Origin: Candidatus Sphingobacterium stercoripullorum
Lineage (GTDB): Bacteria > Bacteroidota > Bacteroidia > Sphingobacteriales > Sphingobacteriaceae
Direction of reading: 5' to 3'
Assembly: GCA_019114715.1 (NCBI GenBank)
Contig: DXEZ01000172.1
Location: 1 to 8,137, forward strand
DNA: 8,137 nucleotides
Shown here: one piece after another, positions 7,019 through 8,137 of the stretch
Layout of the letters: every line of letters starts with the position of its first letter
How positions within the stretch are numbered: the stretch's first letter is position 1
Notes under the pieces: generated by a model
The model's input: only the letters and a program-made list of their open reading frames with translations
Database searches by the model: none
Told to the model about the DNA's origin: nothing
Made by a program: the position numbers and the translations under genes

Positions 7019-7039
7019 AAAAGCCCATCCACAAGGATG
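7019..7039 (-). terminator. Weak accessory hairpin between enolase and the main terminator
   Basis: On the minus strand CATCC (7035-7039) and GGATG (7026-7030) pair around a 4-nt loop and are followed by GGCTTTT. The stem is only 5 bp and the U-tract is four bases, so alone it would be a poor terminator. It sits just before the strong hairpin at 6980-7010 and may assist it. Confidence 0.35.
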
Positions 7040-7045
7040 ATCTTT

Positions 7046-8137
7046 TTATTTTGCGTATTTAAAGCTTTTACCTAAAAACTTCGCATTATCTCCTAACTCC
7101 TCCTCTATACGTAATAGTTGATTGTACTTTGCAATACGGTCGGAGCGAGAAGCAGAACCTGTTTTTATTTGTCCACAATTTAAAGCAACAGCAAGATCAG
7201 CAATTGTATAATCTTCTGTTTCTCCAGACCTGTGTGACATAACAGCTGTGTATCCACTATTCTGAGCCAAAGTAACTGCATTAATTGTTTCAGTCAAAGT
7301 TCCTATTTGGTTTACCTTAACCAAAATTGAGTTTGCAGTGTTATTATCTATACCTTTCTGTAAGAAAGTTGTATTGGTAACAAAAAGATCGTCCCCTACA
7401 AGTTGAACTTTATCACCTACTTTTTCTGTTAACAATTTCCAGCCTTCCCAATCTGCCTCATCCATACCATCTTCAATAGAGATAATTGGATATTTCTCAG
7501 TTAAGCTAACTAAAAAGTCAACTTGCTCTTCGATGCTACGAACTGCGGCATCTTTCCCTTCAAATAATGAATAATTGTACTTGCCATCTTTAAAGAATTC
7601 TGATGCTGCACAGTCTAATGCAATGCAAATTTCTTCTCCAGCTTTATAACCTGCTTTTTCAATCGCTTGAAGGATTGTTTCAATAGCATCTTCAGTTCCA
7701 TTGAAACTTGGGGCAAAACCACCTTCATCACCTACTGCAGTAGATAAACCGCGATCGTGCAAAATTGTCTTTAAATGGTGAAACACTTCTGTTCCCCATC
7801 TCAAAGCTTCCGAAAAAGAAGAAGCTCCGACTGGCATAATCATGAACTCTTGAAATGCAATGGGCGCATCTGAGTGAGAACCACCATTAACAATATTCAT
7901 CATTGGAATTGGAAGTGTATTGGCATTTACTCCGCCAATATACCTATATAATGGCTGGTGGCTTTCTTGTGCAGCAGCTTTCGCTACAGCTAAGGAAACA
8001 CCTAAGATGGCATTGGCCCCTAACTTCCCTTTATTATCGGTTCCGTCTAACTCTATTAAATAGTTATCAATTTCATTTTGATCAAAAACATCCCATCCGA
8101 TAATTTCTGGCGCAATTTCTTCGTTAACATTGTCAAC
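7046..8137 (-). CDS. eno: Enolase (phosphopyruvate hydratase), 5' end beyond window
   Basis: Enolase converts 2-phosphoglycerate to phosphoenolpyruvate in glycolysis, in the cytoplasm, with magnesium. The frame is open from the right edge to the TAA at 7046-7048, giving 363 residues. Compared with about 430 for the family, roughly the first 65 are missing, including the SGASTG mobile loop. The ATG at 7903 is internal, because the sequence upstream continues the enolase fold (LDGTDNKGKLGANAILGVSL, fragment residues 30-49). In fragment numbering the active-site set is complete for the part present: His88 in GGSHSD, Glu97 in QEF, catalytic Glu138 in GDEGG, metal ligands Asp175 (LDCAASEF), Glu222 (SIEDG) and Asp249 (VGDDLF), catalytic Lys274 (VKVNQIG), His302 in the signature SHRSGETED, and Lys325 (IKTG). 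No frameshift is seen. The promoter and start lie outside the window. Confidence 0.98.
   Translation of the reverse strand, partial: VDNVNEEIAPEIIGWDVFDQNEIDNYLIELDGTDNKGKLGANAILGVSLAVAKAAAQESHQPLYRYIGGVNANTLPIPMMNIVNGGSHSDAPIAFQEFMIMPVGASSFSEALRWGTEVFHHLKTILHDRGLSTAVGDEGGFAPSFNGTEDAIETILQAIEKAGYKAGEEICIALDCAASEFFKDGKYNYSLFEGKDAAVRSIEEQVDFLVSLTEKYPIISIEDGMDEADWEGWKLLTEKVGDKVQLVGDDLFVTNTTFLQKGIDNNTANSILVKVNQIGTLTETINAVTLAQNSGYTAVMSHRSGETEDYTIADLAVALNCGQIKTGSASRSDRIAKYNQLLRIEEELGDNAKFLGKSFKYAK

Noticed and set aside
7046..7903. A shorter enolase starting at the internal ATG at 7903, or a frameshift near it
   Set aside because: The same frame stays open to the window edge and encodes well-conserved enolase sequence upstream of that ATG, so the gene is intact and simply runs out of the window.
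7903..8103. Plus-strand 66-codon frame opposite enolase
   Set aside because: It lies wholly within conserved enolase coding sequence and has no recognisable features.

Overview
The window looks like the chromosome of a Bacteroidota bacterium. It is AT-rich, carries a SusC/SusD outer-membrane uptake pair, and most genes lack an obvious Shine-Dalgarno sequence. An enolase gene followed by an FtsB/DivIC-type division gene would fit a Cytophagales- or flavobacteria-like member, but that finer placement is only an impression.

Left part (1-5089, minus strand): a two-gene operon, read right to left. The SusC-type TonB-dependent transporter comes first (5089 to 1829). After a gap of only 10-16 nt comes the SusD-type surface glycan-binding lipoprotein (1818 or 1812 to 94). 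Two hairpins follow the SusD stop (40-57 and 11-35). The only short T run lies on the plus-strand side of the larger one, so it may serve a convergent gene beyond the left edge. No glycoside hydrolase, sulfatase, AraC/hybrid two-component regulator or sigma/anti-sigma pair is visible next to the pair.

Middle (5090-6510): a 211-nt divergent intergenic region holds a weak candidate Bacteroidota-type promoter for the SusC gene, overlapped by an inverted repeat. To its right, on the plus strand, lies a lipoprotein of the PQQ-dependent soluble aldose sugar dehydrogenase family (like E. coli YliI/Asd), ended by a clear intrinsic terminator at 6473-6507.

Right part (6511-8137, minus strand): core housekeeping genes. 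Enolase runs off the right edge, with its first roughly 65 residues outside the window. It is followed by one strong and one weak hairpin, then by a 95-aa FtsB/DivIC septum protein. The dehydrogenase and the division gene converge on a short noncoding stretch.

Functionally, the pair would bind and import an oligosaccharide or other bulky nutrient across the outer membrane. The divergent dehydrogenase may oxidise a sugar outside the cytoplasm using PQQ, which is probably acquired from outside. The link between them is inferred only from position. I see no mobile element, CRISPR array, tRNA or rRNA, and nothing that convincingly marks a novel system.
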